A stretch of 61,389 nt of DNA from Acidobacteriota bacterium (GTDB taxonomy: Bacteria > Acidobacteriota > Vicinamibacteria > Marinacidobacterales > Marinacidobacteraceae): contig JAJDUD010000025.1 in NCBI GenBank assembly GCA_022826825.1, forward strand, positions 1-61,389. The letters run 5' to 3'. Position 1 is the stretch's first letter; every line of letters starts with the position of its first letter. The notes beneath the pieces are model-generated. The model saw nothing but the letters and a program-made list of their open reading frames with translations, made no database searches and was not told the DNA's origin. Positions 16,540-26,580 of the stretch are shown here, in pieces. Made by a program: the position numbers and the translations under genes.

Positions 16540-17751
16540 TCAGCCCGCTGGCCCGGATGGTCTCGTGATCAGGACGCTCAGTTCGGATCGCACCGCCGAA
16601 TCGCGCTCACCGGAGAGCCGCGCCGTCAGGAGGGGTTGCGCCCTTTCCCGGTCCATTTCGGAGAGCGCCCAGGCTGCGTGGCTGCGGACCAGGGGTTCGG
16701 GGTGGTCCAGCGCCTCGGTCAGGGCTTCGAACGCTCCCGGGCCGCCCGTGTTTCCGAGCGCGACCGCGACGTTGCGCAGGAAGCCCGCGTAGCCCGCGCG
16801 GCGGATGGCGCTCCGCCGGGTCCGCGCGCGGAACTCCTCGGGCGTCAGACGGAGGAGAGCGGCGAGCGTCTCGGTGTGGAGGCCGTCGGGCCGGGCCGCG
16901 AGCCGTGGTTCTTCCACCTTCCCCGCGAACCGGTTCCAGGGGCAGACGTCCTGGCAGTCGTCGCAGCCGAAGATGCGGTTGCCGATGGCCCTCCGGAACT
17001 CGACCGGGATGGGTCCCCGCAGTTCGATGGTCAGGTAGGAGATGCATCGCCGGCTGTCCACCACGTAGGGCTCGACGATGGCGTCGGTGGGGCAGGCGGC
17101 CATGCACCGGGTGCAGGTCCCGCAGTGGTTCGGATGCGGGTCGTCGGGCGGCAGGTCCACCGGGAACAGGATCTCGCCGAGAAAGAACCAGGAACTGCCG
17201 CGTGTCGCGATCACGTTCGAGTGCTTGCCGACCCAGCCGAGGCCGGCCCGCTCGGCGAACGCTTTTTCGAGCAGGGGGCCGTGATCCACGAGGGTCGGGA
17301 TCCGCCGGCGGGCGCCGGGCGGGCGTTCGGGAAGCTCTCCGGCTTCGACCGCGCGCGCCTCGGCGAACGCCGCCAGGGCGCGGAGTTTCGAGTCCAGCAC
17401 CCGGTGGTAGTCCTCGCCCCGCGCGTACTGCGAGATCACCCCGCCGCCCGGTGGCGCGGAGGCCGGACCGCCCGCGTAGTAGTTGAGGCCGCACGCGATG
17501 ACGGTCCTCCCGGTGTTTCGCGCCGAGCCACCGTTGCCGCTGCGGATGCTGGCCGCGTCGCTCCGCCGGGCGGGGTCGCGGGCCATCCAGTGCATCGTCC
17601 CGTGGTTGCCGCCGGCGAGCCATTCCTCGAACCGCTCGCCCGCGCCCGGGAGCCGGGGCGGGGCAAAGCCGACCGCGGAGAAGCCGAGGCGGAAACCCTC
17701 GGCCCGGATCGCGTTCCGGAGGTCCGTCCGCCAGCTTCCCGTTTCCGCCAC
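16540..17751 (-). CDS. queG: Epoxyqueuosine reductase
   Basis: A 403-residue QueG: cobalamin- and iron-sulfur-dependent reduction of epoxyqueuosine to queuosine in tRNA wobble positions. The family marks are GTMHWMARDP near the N-terminus, LVDHGPLLEKAFAERAGLGWVGKHSN, the two [4Fe-4S] motifs CGTCTRCMAACP and CDDCQDVCPWN, and a C-terminal HEAT-like tail (VRSHAAWALSEM). The start is GTG. It is convergent with the nucleotidyltransferase gene, 49 bases apart. Its need for cobalamin fits the B12 salvage cluster near 25-27 kb. Confidence 0.96.
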   Translation of the reverse strand: MAETGSWRTDLRNAIRAEGFRLGFSAVGFAPPRLPGAGERFEEWLAGGNHGTMHWMARDPARRSDAASIRSGNGGSARNTGRTVIACGLNYYAGGPASAPPGGGVISQYARGEDYHRVLDSKLRALAAFAEARAVEAGELPERPPGARRRIPTLVDHGPLLEKAFAERAGLGWVGKHSNVIATRGSSWFFLGEILFPVDLPPDDPHPNHCGTCTRCMAACPTDAIVEPYVVDSRRCISYLTIELRGPIPVEFRRAIGNRIFGCDDCQDVCPWNRFAGKVEEPRLAARPDGLHTETLAALLRLTPEEFRARTRRSAIRRAGYAGFLRNVAVALGNTGGPGAFEALTEALDHPEPLVRSHAAWALSEMDRERAQPLLTARLSGERDSAVRSELSVLITRPSGPAG

Positions 17752-17800
17752 GGCGACAGCGTACTGCTATGAAAGGAAGCTCTGGAGTTTCGCCCGCTAC

Positions 17801-17969
17801 GCGACCGCGCAGCGCACGGCACGGCGGCGACCTGCGGGATGGTTCTCTCTCTCGGTGCAACCGGGCGGAGGGGACGCTCCCGGACTTCTGTCGCCCGAGA
17901 CGACTGGCGGCACGTCGCCCGCGGGCCTTCGGCCCGCTGTGCCGACCGGAGGTCGGCGTTCCAAGCCGG
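17801..17969 (+). repeat. REP-like hairpin, copy 2, with extended flank
   Basis: Bases 17940-17969 repeat the 30-base unit at 15-44 exactly. Upstream, GCGACCGCGCAGCGC near 17806 matches the last 15 bases of the window. Bases 17925-17939 form another GC-rich stem (GGGCCTTCGGCCC). Nothing else is recognised in the gap between queG and the ankyrin gene. Confidence 0.7.
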
Positions 17970-17999
17970 AGCGCCACGCTGCCGGCTAGCGGGGTTTGG

Positions 18000-19967
18000 T
18001 CAGCGGGAGCCGGACTTCCCGGAATCGGACGGCTTTTCCTCCGCGTCGGTCGCGGCCGGCGCCCACGGGTCGTCGACGCCCGCGCCGGGGCAGAAGTCCC
18101 CGGTATCCAGGAAGTGCGTGTGGAGGCACTCGAGCGTGGAGCCGAGACGCTGCAGCAACTCGACCGTCTCCGGATAGGGGACGCGGGTGAAGAACCCGGC
18201 CCGGCCTCCGCGCGCCATGTCGGCGGTGGACTGTCCGAGGCGGGTGATCGCGGTGACGTCCCCGCCCTTCGACACGAGGTATTCGATGAGTTCGTTGTCG
18301 CCCCGGGAAGCCGCGTAGTGCATCGGGGTATAGAGCCAGGAGTCCCGCTGGTTCACGTCCGCGCCCAGTTCCTCGATCAGGTAATTCACGGCGGCGATGA
18401 ACTGATCGGGCTGGTTCCGGACGCTGAAGGCGCCCAGTCCCAGGTATCCGCCCCCCGCCGCGGCATGGATCGGCCAGGCGTTCGGCGCCCCCTCGGGGAT
18501 CCAGGGCAGCGCGGAGTCCTCCTGCTGGCGGCCGTCCTGCTGCCGCCGCTCGCGCATCCCGACCTCGGGCCAGCGGGTGGGCATGTGGGGGTCCGCTCCG
18601 TGCGCGACGAGGAGCCGCATCGCCTCGAGATCCTGGGCGAAGGTGGCCCGCCAGAACGGAGTCGCCCCGGTCAGGTCGATCCCCATCTTGGTGAGGCCGT
18701 ATTCCCAGTACCAGAGATGGGTGTGGAGGCGCGGGTTGGGATCGGCCCCGGCTTCGAGCAGCGCGCGGAGCACGTCCATGTGTTCCGCTTCCTGCAGGTC
18801 CTGCGCGCGCGGCTGCGGATAGTTGGACTTCGGCGCCCACTGGGTCTGGAGGACGGCGAAGAGCGGCGTGACGCCGTCCGTCGAAGTGCCGAGATCCGGA
18901 TTCGCTCCGCGCTCGATGAGGACGAGCGCCAGGTCGAACTGCCCGTTGAGCGTCGCCATCAGGAGGGGGCTCGTGCCGTCCGCGCTCACCTGATCGAGGT
19001 CCGCGCCGCCGTCTGCGAGGGCCAGCGCGGCTTCCCGGTGGCCTTCGCGGGCGGCGTGGAGGAGTGCGGTCAGGCCGCCCGTCCGGCCGACGAGGACTTC
19101 GCGGTAGGGTGGGCGCACGAGGTCGGGACCGCCCGGGTAATCGGGCCCCACGCGGCCGAGCGAGTGGGCGCTCACGTCACCGACGTCGTAGCCGGAGCGG
19201 AGGAAGTCGCGCTGCGCGCGGACGGCCGCCTGGACATCCGCCGGGCTGGGCTCGCCCGGCTCTTCGGCCTCCGGGTCCGCCCGGAACCCGTACGGCCCGA
19301 GCCTCTGCGGCGGCGCGCCGACCATCTCGCGGAAGCGGCGGTTGGCTTCCCGGTCCAGCGCCAGCGCGGGCAGGACGTCGATCGCCGCGGTGGTGACCGC
19401 CGGGTCGGCGCCGGCGGTGAGCAAGGTGGTTACCGCCGCGGCGCGGTTCGCCGCCGCCGCGAAGAACAGCGGCGTCTGCCCCGAGGACCCGTCCCGGGCG
19501 TTCGGATCCGCGCCGTGCTCGAGCAGCGCGGCCACGGCCGACTCGCCACCGATGGCGCCGGCGGCGAGGTGCAGCGCGGTCACGCCGCTGTTCGTCGTCC
19601 GGGCGTTCGGGTCCGCCCCGGCTTCGAGCAGGTGAAGGGCGATGGCGCCATGCCCGCCCCGCGCGGCCACCTGGAGCGGCGTATAGCGGCCGATGCGCGT
19701 GCCGGCGTCGACGGCGGCGCCAGCGGCGACCAGCGCCTTCGCCACGGTGAGGCGCCCGCCCTCGGCGGCCAGGTGGAGCGCGGTCAGCCCGTCGCCGCGC
19801 GCCGCGTTCACGTCCGCCCCCTCCTCCAGGAGGGACCGTACGACTTCGACTTGGCCGCCTTCGGCGGCCGCGAGCAGGCGCTCGCCCGCGGCGGGCGGCG
19901 TGTCCTGCGCGGCGAGGGTCGCGGGGAGGATTGCCGCGAGCAGCAGCGACATGGGGGCGCGTCTCAT
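18000..19967 (-). CDS. Exported ankyrin-repeat protein
   Basis: 655 residues with a Sec signal peptide (MRRAPMSLLLAAILPATLAAQ). The mature protein is almost wholly ankyrin repeats, about ten or more, with repeated LHLAAEGG, LLEAGADPNAR and TPLFFAA signatures. Two longer inserts interrupt the array, near residues 225-280 and 400-480. It is probably a periplasmic or cell-surface binding scaffold. The start overlaps the DUF1552 stop by ATGA, making it the last gene of a three-gene coupled operon. The frame is open far upstream, but that part is a shadow of the DUF1552 gene. Partner molecules are unknown. Confidence 0.92.
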   Translation of the reverse strand: MRRAPMSLLLAAILPATLAAQDTPPAAGERLLAAAEGGQVEVVRSLLEEGADVNAARGDGLTALHLAAEGGRLTVAKALVAAGAAVDAGTRIGRYTPLQVAARGGHGAIALHLLEAGADPNARTTNSGVTALHLAAGAIGGESAVAALLEHGADPNARDGSSGQTPLFFAAAANRAAAVTTLLTAGADPAVTTAAIDVLPALALDREANRRFREMVGAPPQRLGPYGFRADPEAEEPGEPSPADVQAAVRAQRDFLRSGYDVGDVSAHSLGRVGPDYPGGPDLVRPPYREVLVGRTGGLTALLHAAREGHREAALALADGGADLDQVSADGTSPLLMATLNGQFDLALVLIERGANPDLGTSTDGVTPLFAVLQTQWAPKSNYPQPRAQDLQEAEHMDVLRALLEAGADPNPRLHTHLWYWEYGLTKMGIDLTGATPFWRATFAQDLEAMRLLVAHGADPHMPTRWPEVGMRERRQQDGRQQEDSALPWIPEGAPNAWPIHAAAGGGYLGLGAFSVRNQPDQFIAAVNYLIEELGADVNQRDSWLYTPMHYAASRGDNELIEYLVSKGGDVTAITRLGQSTADMARGGRAGFFTRVPYPETVELLQRLGSTLECLHTHFLDTGDFCPGAGVDDPWAPAATDAEEKPSDSGKSGSR

Positions 19968-21469
19968 ACGGAGCAGATCCCGTCGGAGTTTCCCGCGACC
20001 GGCGTGCCGGGGAGTGGTGCGTTTCGCCCACGGCGCGGGCGATGCCGGCCGGAGACCGGCGCTCCGGTGGCCGCTTCGCTCGCGAGGTCGAGCGGGAACA
20101 CGCCGTCGCTGTCGCCGAAGGTGTCCATCTCCGGGTGTCCGATCTTCCGCATCAGGCTCACGAAGGCGTTCGCCATCGGGGTCCCTTCCGGAGCCCGGAG
20201 GTGGAGGCCGCCCGGGAGCGCCCCGTTCGCCCGGCCCAGCAGGAGCAGCGGCGCGCGCCGGTGGTTGTGGAGGTTCCCGTCCGCCATCGGAGAGCCCCAG
20301 ATGATCGCCGTCTTGTCGAGGAGCGAGGCGTCGCCCTCCATCGTGTCGCGCATCTTCTCGAGGAAGTAGGCGAGCTGGCCGAGCCGGTAGGTGTTGATCC
20401 GGTTGAAGTCCATGATGTCCTCGGGGACGTTGCCGTGGTGCGAGGCCCCGTGGACGGACTTCGTCGTCCCGCTTTCGGGGAATGTCCGGTTCGACTGATC
20501 GAATCCCGTCTTGAAGGTGATGACGCGCGTGAGGTCGGTCTGCAGCGCGAGCAACTGCAGGTCGAACATCAACTGCATGTGCTCCACGAAGGAATCCGGC
20601 ACCCCGGAGGGGGCCTCCGGCATCTCCCGTTCCTCCCCGCTCGCGTTGCGCGCTTCGACGAGCTGGATCCTCCGTTCGATCTCGCGGATGTGCTCGACGT
20701 ACTCGTCCAGCGCGACCCGGTCCGCGGCGCCCAGGGTCCCCTTGAGCCGGACGACCTCGGTGGCGATCCAGTCGATCATGCTGCGGTCCGTGCGGCGCCG
20801 CGCCGCCCGGTCCGCGGCCGTGTCCCCGGCGCCGAACAGCCGCTCGAACACGACCCGCGGCTCGCGGATCGCCGGAAGCGGCTGGCTGGGCGTGGCCCAC
20901 GCGAGCGAGGTCGTGTAGGCGCAGTGGTAGTTGTAGGCGCAGCCGCCGCCGCGATCGATGCCCTCGATGCAGAGTTCGAGCGAGGGGAGTACCGTCTCGC
21001 GCCCGAAGCGCTGCGCGTGCAACTGGTCGAGCGAAGTGCCGATGAAGATGTCGGACCCCTGCGTCTGCTTCGGATGGGCCTGGGTCAGGAACACCGCCGT
21101 CGATCGGTCGTGATCGCCGCCGATCTCCTCCGCCCGAAACGCTTCCGCCGATCGGCAGTCGGTGTTGCTGACGATCGTCATGTACTCGCGGAAGGACTCC
21201 AGCGGCTTGAGCTGGCTGTCCGCGATCAACTCGAAGTTGCGTCCGGCCGCCGCCGGCGCGAAGAGGTGGCGGCCGTCGCCCCAGTCGCTCGAGCCGGCCA
21301 CGCCCATCGACTCCTCGATGGCGACCAGCCGCGTGAATTCCGCCGTCTTCGTCGGGGCGGCCCACACCCCGGCGGGAACCATCGCGTCGAGCAGGGGCAG
21401 CGCCACGCTGGCGCCGACCCCCCGCAGGAAGGTGCGGCGCGGGAGGTGTTTCGAGGTGATGACGTTCAT
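19964..21469 (-). CDS. DUF1552 protein with Tat-type leader
   Basis: 501 residues. The leader LPRRTFLRGVGASVALPLLDAM has a twin-arginine motif, so the protein is exported folded. The body matches the DUF1552 family: SMGVAGSSDWGDGRHLFAP, IFIGTSLDQLHAQRFGRETVLPSLELCIEG, YNYHCAYTTSLAW and VHGASHHGNVPEDIMDFNRINTYRLGQLAYFLEKM. Members are almost always encoded next to DUF1592 cytochromes and may be metalloenzymes related to alkaline phosphatase/sulfatase folds, but no reaction has been shown. ATGA overlaps on both sides couple it to the cytochrome and ankyrin genes. Confidence 0.92.
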   Translation of the reverse strand: MNVITSKHLPRRTFLRGVGASVALPLLDAMVPAGVWAAPTKTAEFTRLVAIEESMGVAGSSDWGDGRHLFAPAAAGRNFELIADSQLKPLESFREYMTIVSNTDCRSAEAFRAEEIGGDHDRSTAVFLTQAHPKQTQGSDIFIGTSLDQLHAQRFGRETVLPSLELCIEGIDRGGGCAYNYHCAYTTSLAWATPSQPLPAIREPRVVFERLFGAGDTAADRAARRRTDRSMIDWIATEVVRLKGTLGAADRVALDEYVEHIREIERRIQLVEARNASGEEREMPEAPSGVPDSFVEHMQLMFDLQLLALQTDLTRVITFKTGFDQSNRTFPESGTTKSVHGASHHGNVPEDIMDFNRINTYRLGQLAYFLEKMRDTMEGDASLLDKTAIIWGSPMADGNLHNHRRAPLLLLGRANGALPGGLHLRAPEGTPMANAFVSLMRKIGHPEMDTFGDSDGVFPLDLASEAATGAPVSGRHRPRRGRNAPLPGTPVAGNSDGICSV

Positions 21470-23973
21470 GAGCCCCCTCCGCTTCTCATCGGATCTTCGG
21501 ATTCTGCCAGATCGTCCCCGGCGCGCGCGGGACGCGCCATGCGGAACGGGTCGCTGTTCACGACGCCGAGGATGAACGACGACATGCGGTAGTCCCCCGC
21601 CTCCGCTTCGCGCGCGATGGCGCGGATCCCGGGCCCGTCGAAGTACTCCGCGCGGCGTCCGGCCGCGTAGGCGAGCAGGTGTTCGGTGAAGTTGCGGACC
21701 AGGGGAATCGGCCGCTTCATGAGGACGCGGACGAGTTCCGCGGGCGTGCTCACCTCGGTCCCGTCGTAGAAGGTTCCGCGCGTGTCGAGCGCGACGCCGT
21801 TCTCGCGCGTCCTTACGCGTCCGGTCACGTCGTAGTTGTCGAGCGCGAGTCCGATCGGGTCCATGAACCGGTGGCACGCGCGGCACGTCGGATTCGCCAC
21901 GTGCATCTCGAGCCGTTCGCGGGTGGTGAGCCGCCGTCCGCGCCGGGCCGCCGCGGTGTCCTCGAAGGCGGGGATGTCGGGCGGCGGGGGCGGGGGCGGC
22001 GTGCCCATCAGCACCTCCATCACCCACTTGCCGCGCAGGACCGGCGACGTGCGCGCCGACATCGACGTGAGCAGCAGCACGCTTCCGTGCCCCAGCACGC
22101 CGCGCCGGCTGTCGTCCGGGTAGCTCACGCGCCGGAACTCGGGCCCGGAGACCCCGGGGATCCCGTAGTGCGCCGCGAGGCGCTCGTTCAGGAAGGTGTA
22201 GTCCGCCGTGAAGAGCTCGAGCAGGCTGCGGTCCTCGCGCACGAGGTGTTCGAAGAAGAGTTGTGTCTCGCGGACCAGGTCTTCGCGGAGCTGGCCCGTG
22301 AAGTCCGGATAGAGATAGGGCTCGGGCTGGTTGTCCTCCGCGTCCTGAAGCCGCAGCCACTGCGAGGCGAAGCGCGTCGAGAGCGCCTCGGCCCGCGGGT
22401 CCGCCAGCATCCGCCGCACCTGCGACTCGAGGACCGCCGGATCCGAGAGGCGTCCCTCCGCGGCCAGTGTCACCAGTTCATCGTCCGGGCTCGCCGCCCA
22501 GAGGAAGAACGAGAGCCGCGACGCGAGGTCCACGTCCGCGATCCGGTAGCTCTCGCCGGGCGGGACCTCGGGAGGAGCCCGCTCGAGACGGAAGATGAAG
22601 GACGGGCTGGCGAGGATCGCCTGGAGCGCGGTCCGAACGCCGATCTCGAATCCGTCCTCCGCGGCGGCGCGTTCATAAAACGCCATGGGCCCGGCGAGAT
22701 CGTCGTCCGTGACCGGACGCCGGTACGCCTCGCGGGCGAGCCGGGTCACGATCGCTTTGGCACAGGCCCAGACCTCCTTGGAAACGTCCGCCTCCGTCGC
22801 CCCATCCTCCGGATAGCAGTGGAAGATCTTGCGGCGGCTGGCCGTCTCCGAGAGCCCCGCACTGCGGCCCGGACCGGTGATCATCAGTTCGCTCAGGTGG
22901 GGCAGCGCGGTGATCCCGTAGTTCGCCCACGCCTGGGAGTCCTCGCCTCCGACGAAGGACCAGCCCGGCGTCTTCAGGGGGTCCTCGTACGGCCCCTCGA
23001 TCGTGCGCACGAAGGCCGCCGCGACTTGGCGCTGGCCCGCCCGCACGAAGATCGGTTCGGTGCGGATCGGCACCGTCGAGCGGCCACCGTGTTCGAGGCC
23101 GAGGAGGGCGACGCCTTCCCCGTCGATGGAGATGTCGACATCCTGAAAGCCCGTCCCCTGGCCGAAGAGCGTCTCGATCGAGATCACGTACTCCCCGTCC
23201 ACCGGGAAGTCGTGGGTGACCACCATCCCGCCGCGCGTCCCGTAGGGCGTGCCCTCGAGGTGATCCCAGGCGTGCTGCGAGACGTCGATGGGGTTCGTGT
23301 ACTTGGCCGTTCGGGAGAGTGCGTCCGGGTTGCCGACGGCGATGCGGCTCACCTCCGTGGCGGCCCGCAGGTAGGCCTCGAGGAGGGTCGTCGAGAGACC
23401 CTGCGCGTCCGACATGTTGTCGAAGGCGCCGAGGTAGGTGTCCGCCGGCAGCCAGCGGCCGGCCTCGATATCGAGATCGAGGAGATCGCGGATCACGCGC
23501 TCGTATTCGGCCCGGTTCAGCCGCTGGAAGCGGCGCGAGCCGGGGTTCCGGGAGCGGGCGGCCTCGCGGTCGACGACGGTCTCGAGCGTTTCGACCAGGG
23601 CGAGCAGCGTGTCGGGCGGTGGGCGGCGCTGGCCCGGCGGCGGCATCATCCCGGCGCGCAGCTTCCGGATCATCTTCTCGGCGGTCTCCGGCTGCTCATG
23701 TGCGGCTTCCACGGAGAACTCCCGGAGCGTGAGGTTCCCGGTCCGGAGACGCTCGTTGTGACAGACGACGCAGTACCGCTGGACCACGCCGGTGAGTTCC
23801 GGCGCGTTTCGAAGGGCGGCGGCCTCGTGCTCCGGAGAGCGCGCTGCGGGCGCCGTGGGGGGCGCACCGTCCTCCGGGAGCTGCCCCATCAGGGCGAACC
23901 AGAAGAACAGAACCGCGCCCGCGCTCATTGCCTTAACCGGCCAAAGATACCTGAATCGATCGCCGTTGCCCAT
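21466..23973 (-). CDS. DUF1592-family exported c-type cytochrome
   Basis: 835 residues. An N-terminal hydrophobic export segment is followed by a heme-binding CVVCH (Cys68, Cys71, His72). The multi-domain DUF1587/1595/1592/1588/1585 architecture comes next: [82 protein letters not shown], then a second CRACH near residue 693. It is probably a periplasmic electron-transfer or oxidoreductase component. I use the GTG/ATG frame start at 23973 because it gives a positively charged leader; ATG 23928 is an alternative. It is first in an operon with DUF1552 and ankyrin genes and divergent from kbl. Confidence 0.9.
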   Translation of the reverse strand: MGNGDRFRYLWPVKAMSAGAVLFFWFALMGQLPEDGAPPTAPAARSPEHEAAALRNAPELTGVVQRYCVVCHNERLRTGNLTLREFSVEAAHEQPETAEKMIRKLRAGMMPPPGQRRPPPDTLLALVETLETVVDREAARSRNPGSRRFQRLNRAEYERVIRDLLDLDIEAGRWLPADTYLGAFDNMSDAQGLSTTLLEAYLRAATEVSRIAVGNPDALSRTAKYTNPIDVSQHAWDHLEGTPYGTRGGMVVTHDFPVDGEYVISIETLFGQGTGFQDVDISIDGEGVALLGLEHGGRSTVPIRTEPIFVRAGQRQVAAAFVRTIEGPYEDPLKTPGWSFVGGEDSQAWANYGITALPHLSELMITGPGRSAGLSETASRRKIFHCYPEDGATEADVSKEVWACAKAIVTRLAREAYRRPVTDDDLAGPMAFYERAAAEDGFEIGVRTALQAILASPSFIFRLERAPPEVPPGESYRIADVDLASRLSFFLWAASPDDELVTLAAEGRLSDPAVLESQVRRMLADPRAEALSTRFASQWLRLQDAEDNQPEPYLYPDFTGQLREDLVRETQLFFEHLVREDRSLLELFTADYTFLNERLAAHYGIPGVSGPEFRRVSYPDDSRRGVLGHGSVLLLTSMSARTSPVLRGKWVMEVLMGTPPPPPPPDIPAFEDTAAARRGRRLTTRERLEMHVANPTCRACHRFMDPIGLALDNYDVTGRVRTRENGVALDTRGTFYDGTEVSTPAELVRVLMKRPIPLVRNFTEHLLAYAAGRRAEYFDGPGIRAIAREAEAGDYRMSSFILGVVNSDPFRMARPARAGDDLAESEDPMRSGGGS

Positions 23974-24036
23974 CCCGAGTCAACAGCCCAGGGCCCCAGC
24001 CAACCGATACAGTCTCGCCCGCGAGGAGAACCCCGA

Positions 24037-25221
24037 ATGAACGCCGAAACCCTGTCATCCATCCGCGGTGAACTGGCGGCCATCCAGGAGGCCGGGCTCG
24101 AGAAGCGGGAGCGGTTGATCCTCTCGCCGCAGGGCGCCCTGATCCGGGTCGGAGGAGAGGAAGTCCTGAACTTCTGCGCCAACAACTACCTCGGGCTCGG
24201 AAACGATCCCCGAGTGCTCGCCGCCGCCGCGCGGGGACTGGACGAGCGCGGTTTCGGGCTCAGCTCGGTCCGCTTCATCTGCGGCACCCAGGACATCCAC
24301 CGCGAACTCGAGCGGCGGATCGCCGGGTTCCTGGGCACCGAGGACACCATCCTCTACAGCTCGTGTTTCGACGCGAACGGCGGCCTCTTCGAGACCATTC
24401 TGGGGCCCGAGGACGCGATCGTCAGCGACGAGCTGAACCACGCCAGCATCATCGACGGCGTCCGGCTTTGCCGCGCCCAGCGATTCCGTTATCGGAACCG
24501 GGATATGGACGATCTGGCGGCCAGGCTTGAGGAGTGCGCCGGAGCCCGCCGCAAGCTGATCGCGACCGACGGCGTCTTCAGTATGGACGGGACGCTGGCG
24601 CCGCTCGCGGACATCTGTGAGCTGGCCGACCGCCACCAGGCGCTCGTGATGGTGGACGATTCGCACGCCACGGGCTTCATCGGAGAAACCGGCCGTGGAA
24701 CGCCCGAGCGTTTCGGGGTCTCGGAGAGGGTGGACATCATCACCTCGACCCTCGGCAAGGCGCTCGGCGGCGCCGCCGGTGGGTTCACGTCGGGACGCGG
24801 CGAGATCGTGGCGTTGCTGCGCCAGCGCAGCCGGCCCTATCTCTTCTCGAACACCCTGGCGCCCGCGATCGTCTCGGCGGCGCTCGAGGTCGTGTCGCTA
24901 CTTTCGGCGACCGAGGAGCCGCGGGAGCGGCTGCGGCGGAACACCCGGCGGTTCCGCGAGGCGATGACCGCGGCGGGATTCGAGATTCCGGACGGGGAGC
25001 ACCCCATCGTTCCCGTCATGCTCGGCGACGCCCGTCTCGCTTCCGGGATGGCCGACGACCTCCTCGAACGGGGCATCTACGTGATCGGCTTCAGCTTTCC
25101 GGTCGTCCCGCGGGGGCTGGCCCGCATCCGCGTCCAGCTCTCGGCTGCTCACGACGACGAGCAGGTGGACCGGGCGGTGGCGGCGTTCATCGAGTGCGGC
25201 CGGGCCCGGGGCGTGATCTGA
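24037..25221 (+). CDS. kbl: Glycine C-acetyltransferase (2-amino-3-ketobutyrate CoA ligase)
   Basis: A 394-residue alpha-oxoamine synthase. It cleaves 2-amino-3-ketobutyrate with CoA to glycine and acetyl-CoA in threonine breakdown. Diagnostic motifs are [56 protein letters not shown], and the PLP lysine in [14 protein letters not shown]. The ATG follows a GAGGAG ribosome site. Threonine dehydrogenase, the usual partner, is not next to it. The gene leads a same-strand run with the DUF71, DUF6580 and BtuF-like genes, 19 bases before the first of these. Confidence 0.95.
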   Translation: MNAETLSSIRGELAAIQEAGLEKRERLILSPQGALIRVGGEEVLNFCANNYLGLGNDPRVLAAAARGLDERGFGLSSVRFICGTQDIHRELERRIAGFLGTEDTILYSSCFDANGGLFETILGPEDAIVSDELNHASIIDGVRLCRAQRFRYRNRDMDDLAARLEECAGARRKLIATDGVFSMDGTLAPLADICELADRHQALVMVDDSHATGFIGETGRGTPERFGVSERVDIITSTLGKALGGAAGGFTSGRGEIVALLRQRSRPYLFSNTLAPAIVSAALEVVSLLSATEEPRERLRRNTRRFREAMTAAGFEIPDGEHPIVPVMLGDARLASGMADDLLERGIYVIGFSFPVVPRGLARIRVQLSAAHDDEQVDRAVAAFIECGRARGVI

Positions 25222-25240
25222 CCGCCCCGCCCGGCAGGGG

Positions 25241-25972
25241 ATGAGTACCCGCCGCGAACCGATCGCCCTGTGCTTCAGCGGCGGGAAGGACAGTTCGCTC
25301 TCGCTCTACGCACTCCGGACCGAGGAGCGGTTCGAGGTTGCCGCTCTGGTCACCACGGTGACCGAGGGATACGACCGGATCAGCATGCATGGGGTCCGCC
25401 GCTCCCTGCTGCGCGAGCAGGCGGCCTCGATCGGCCTGCCGCTTACCGAAGTCACCATCCCGCCACGAGCCTCGAACGAGGTCTACGAGCGCGCCATGGG
25501 CGAGGCGTTCACCCGGCTTGGCGACCGCGGCATCCGGAGGTTCGCGTTCGGCGACCTCTTTCTCGAGGACGTGCGCGACTATCGCCTGCGGCAACTGGAG
25601 GCCCTCGGCCTCGAGTGTGTGTTTCCGCTCTGGGGGCGGCCGACCGCGGCGCTCGCCCGGACGTTCGTGGACGACGGGTTTCGCGCCCGGATCGTCTGCC
25701 TGGACCCCGCCGCCCTCGACGCCTCGTTTGCCGGACGGATGTTCGACGACGCCTTCCTGGCCGATCTTCCGGAGGGCGTGGATCCTTGTGGAGAAAACGG
25801 CGAGTTCCACACCTTCGTCTTCGACGGACCCGTCTTCCGCCGTCCGCTCGCCGTTTCGGTCGGCGAGGTGGTCGAGCGCGACGGCTTCTGGTTCTGCGAC
25901 CTGTTGCCGGCTGCCGGCGCCGGCGCCGCTGGTAATCTCTCGGGGCGACCGATTCCGCAAGGAGACCCATGA
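25241..25972 (+). CDS. DUF71/COG2102 ATP-pyrophosphatase (predicted B12 salvage type)
   Basis: 243 residues of the Dph6-like ATP-binding family. The N-terminal P-loop-like SGGKDSS (adenylating PP-loop) is clear, as are the family motifs ISMHGVRR, FGDLFLEDVRDYR, PLWGRPT and CGENGEFHTFVFDGPVF. Eukaryotic and archaeal members amidate diphthine. Bacteria lack diphthamide, and published genome-context work predicted a bacterial branch in B12 salvage. That fits here: the next two genes are a small membrane protein and a BtuF-like protein. The 3' end overlaps the next gene by ATGA. Exact substrate unproven. Confidence 0.85.
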   Translation: MSTRREPIALCFSGGKDSSLSLYALRTEERFEVAALVTTVTEGYDRISMHGVRRSLLREQAASIGLPLTEVTIPPRASNEVYERAMGEAFTRLGDRGIRRFAFGDLFLEDVRDYRLRQLEALGLECVFPLWGRPTAALARTFVDDGFRARIVCLDPAALDASFAGRMFDDAFLADLPEGVDPCGENGEFHTFVFDGPVFRRPLAVSVGEVVERDGFWFCDLLPAAGAGAAGNLSGRPIPQGDP

Positions 25973-26571
25973 CTTCCATCCGCCTCCCCGTCCTGCTCGC
26001 GATCGTCGCTCTCAGCGTTGGCGTCCGGCTCGGGCCGTACGTGTTCGGCGCCCATCACGCCGACCCGGGATCCATGGCCTATCCCTGGAACTTCTCGCCG
26101 ATCCTGGCGCTCTCGCTCTTCGGTGGGGCGCTCTACGCCTCGCGCCGGCTCGTGTACCTCGTTCCGCTCGCGACCTATCTGCTGGGAGACATCGGCATCT
26201 GGCTCGTGACCGGCCGCGCCGATTGGGCCCTCTACACGGGCCAGCCCGTGGTGTACCTGGCCGTCGCGCTGGTTGCCACCTGCGGTTTCCTGCTCCGCGG
26301 GAAGCGGTCCTGGGGAAGGCTCGCCGGTTCCGGTCTGGTCGCGGCGCTGGGCTTCTTCATCGTCACGAACCTCGCTGTCTGGGCGACGGGCGGCGGCCTC
26401 CGCTATCCGATGAACCTGGCGGGGCTCATCGACTGCTACGTGCAGGCCATCCCCTTCTTCCGCAACAGCCTCGTCAGCATGGCGGTCTTCCTGCCGCTGC
26501 TGTTCAGCCCGGTGGCTCTGCGGAACCGGGCGCTGATTCCGCGCTGGCGGCCTTCTACAGTCGAACGCTAA
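25969..26571 (+). CDS. DUF6580-like integral membrane protein (S-component-like)
   Basis: 200 residues with about five to six predicted helices. It shows the pattern of DUF6580 proteins: an early NFSPILALSLFGGALYASRRLVYLVPLATYLLGDI block, then FFIVTNLAVWATGG and CYVQAIPFFRNSLVSMAVFLPLLF. The size and layout resemble substrate-binding S components of ECF vitamin transporters. Sandwiched between the DUF71 ATPase (4-base overlap) and the BtuF-like gene (9-base gap), it is a reasonable candidate for corrinoid uptake, by inference only. Confidence 0.75.
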   Translation: MTSIRLPVLLAIVALSVGVRLGPYVFGAHHADPGSMAYPWNFSPILALSLFGGALYASRRLVYLVPLATYLLGDIGIWLVTGRADWALYTGQPVVYLAVALVATCGFLLRGKRSWGRLAGSGLVAALGFFIVTNLAVWATGGGLRYPMNLAGLIDCYVQAIPFFRNSLVSMAVFLPLLFSPVALRNRALIPRWRPSTVER

Positions 26572-26580
26572 GGGCCGCGC

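Noticed and set aside
19968..21365. Apparent 466-residue N-terminal extension of the ankyrin protein
   Set aside because: It is the out-of-frame shadow of the DUF1552 gene; a good signal peptide starts at 19967.
21679..24036. Open frame running into kbl from upstream
   Set aside because: The 786 codons before the kbl ATG are antisense to the DUF1592 gene; kbl homology and the ribosome site fix the start at 24037.
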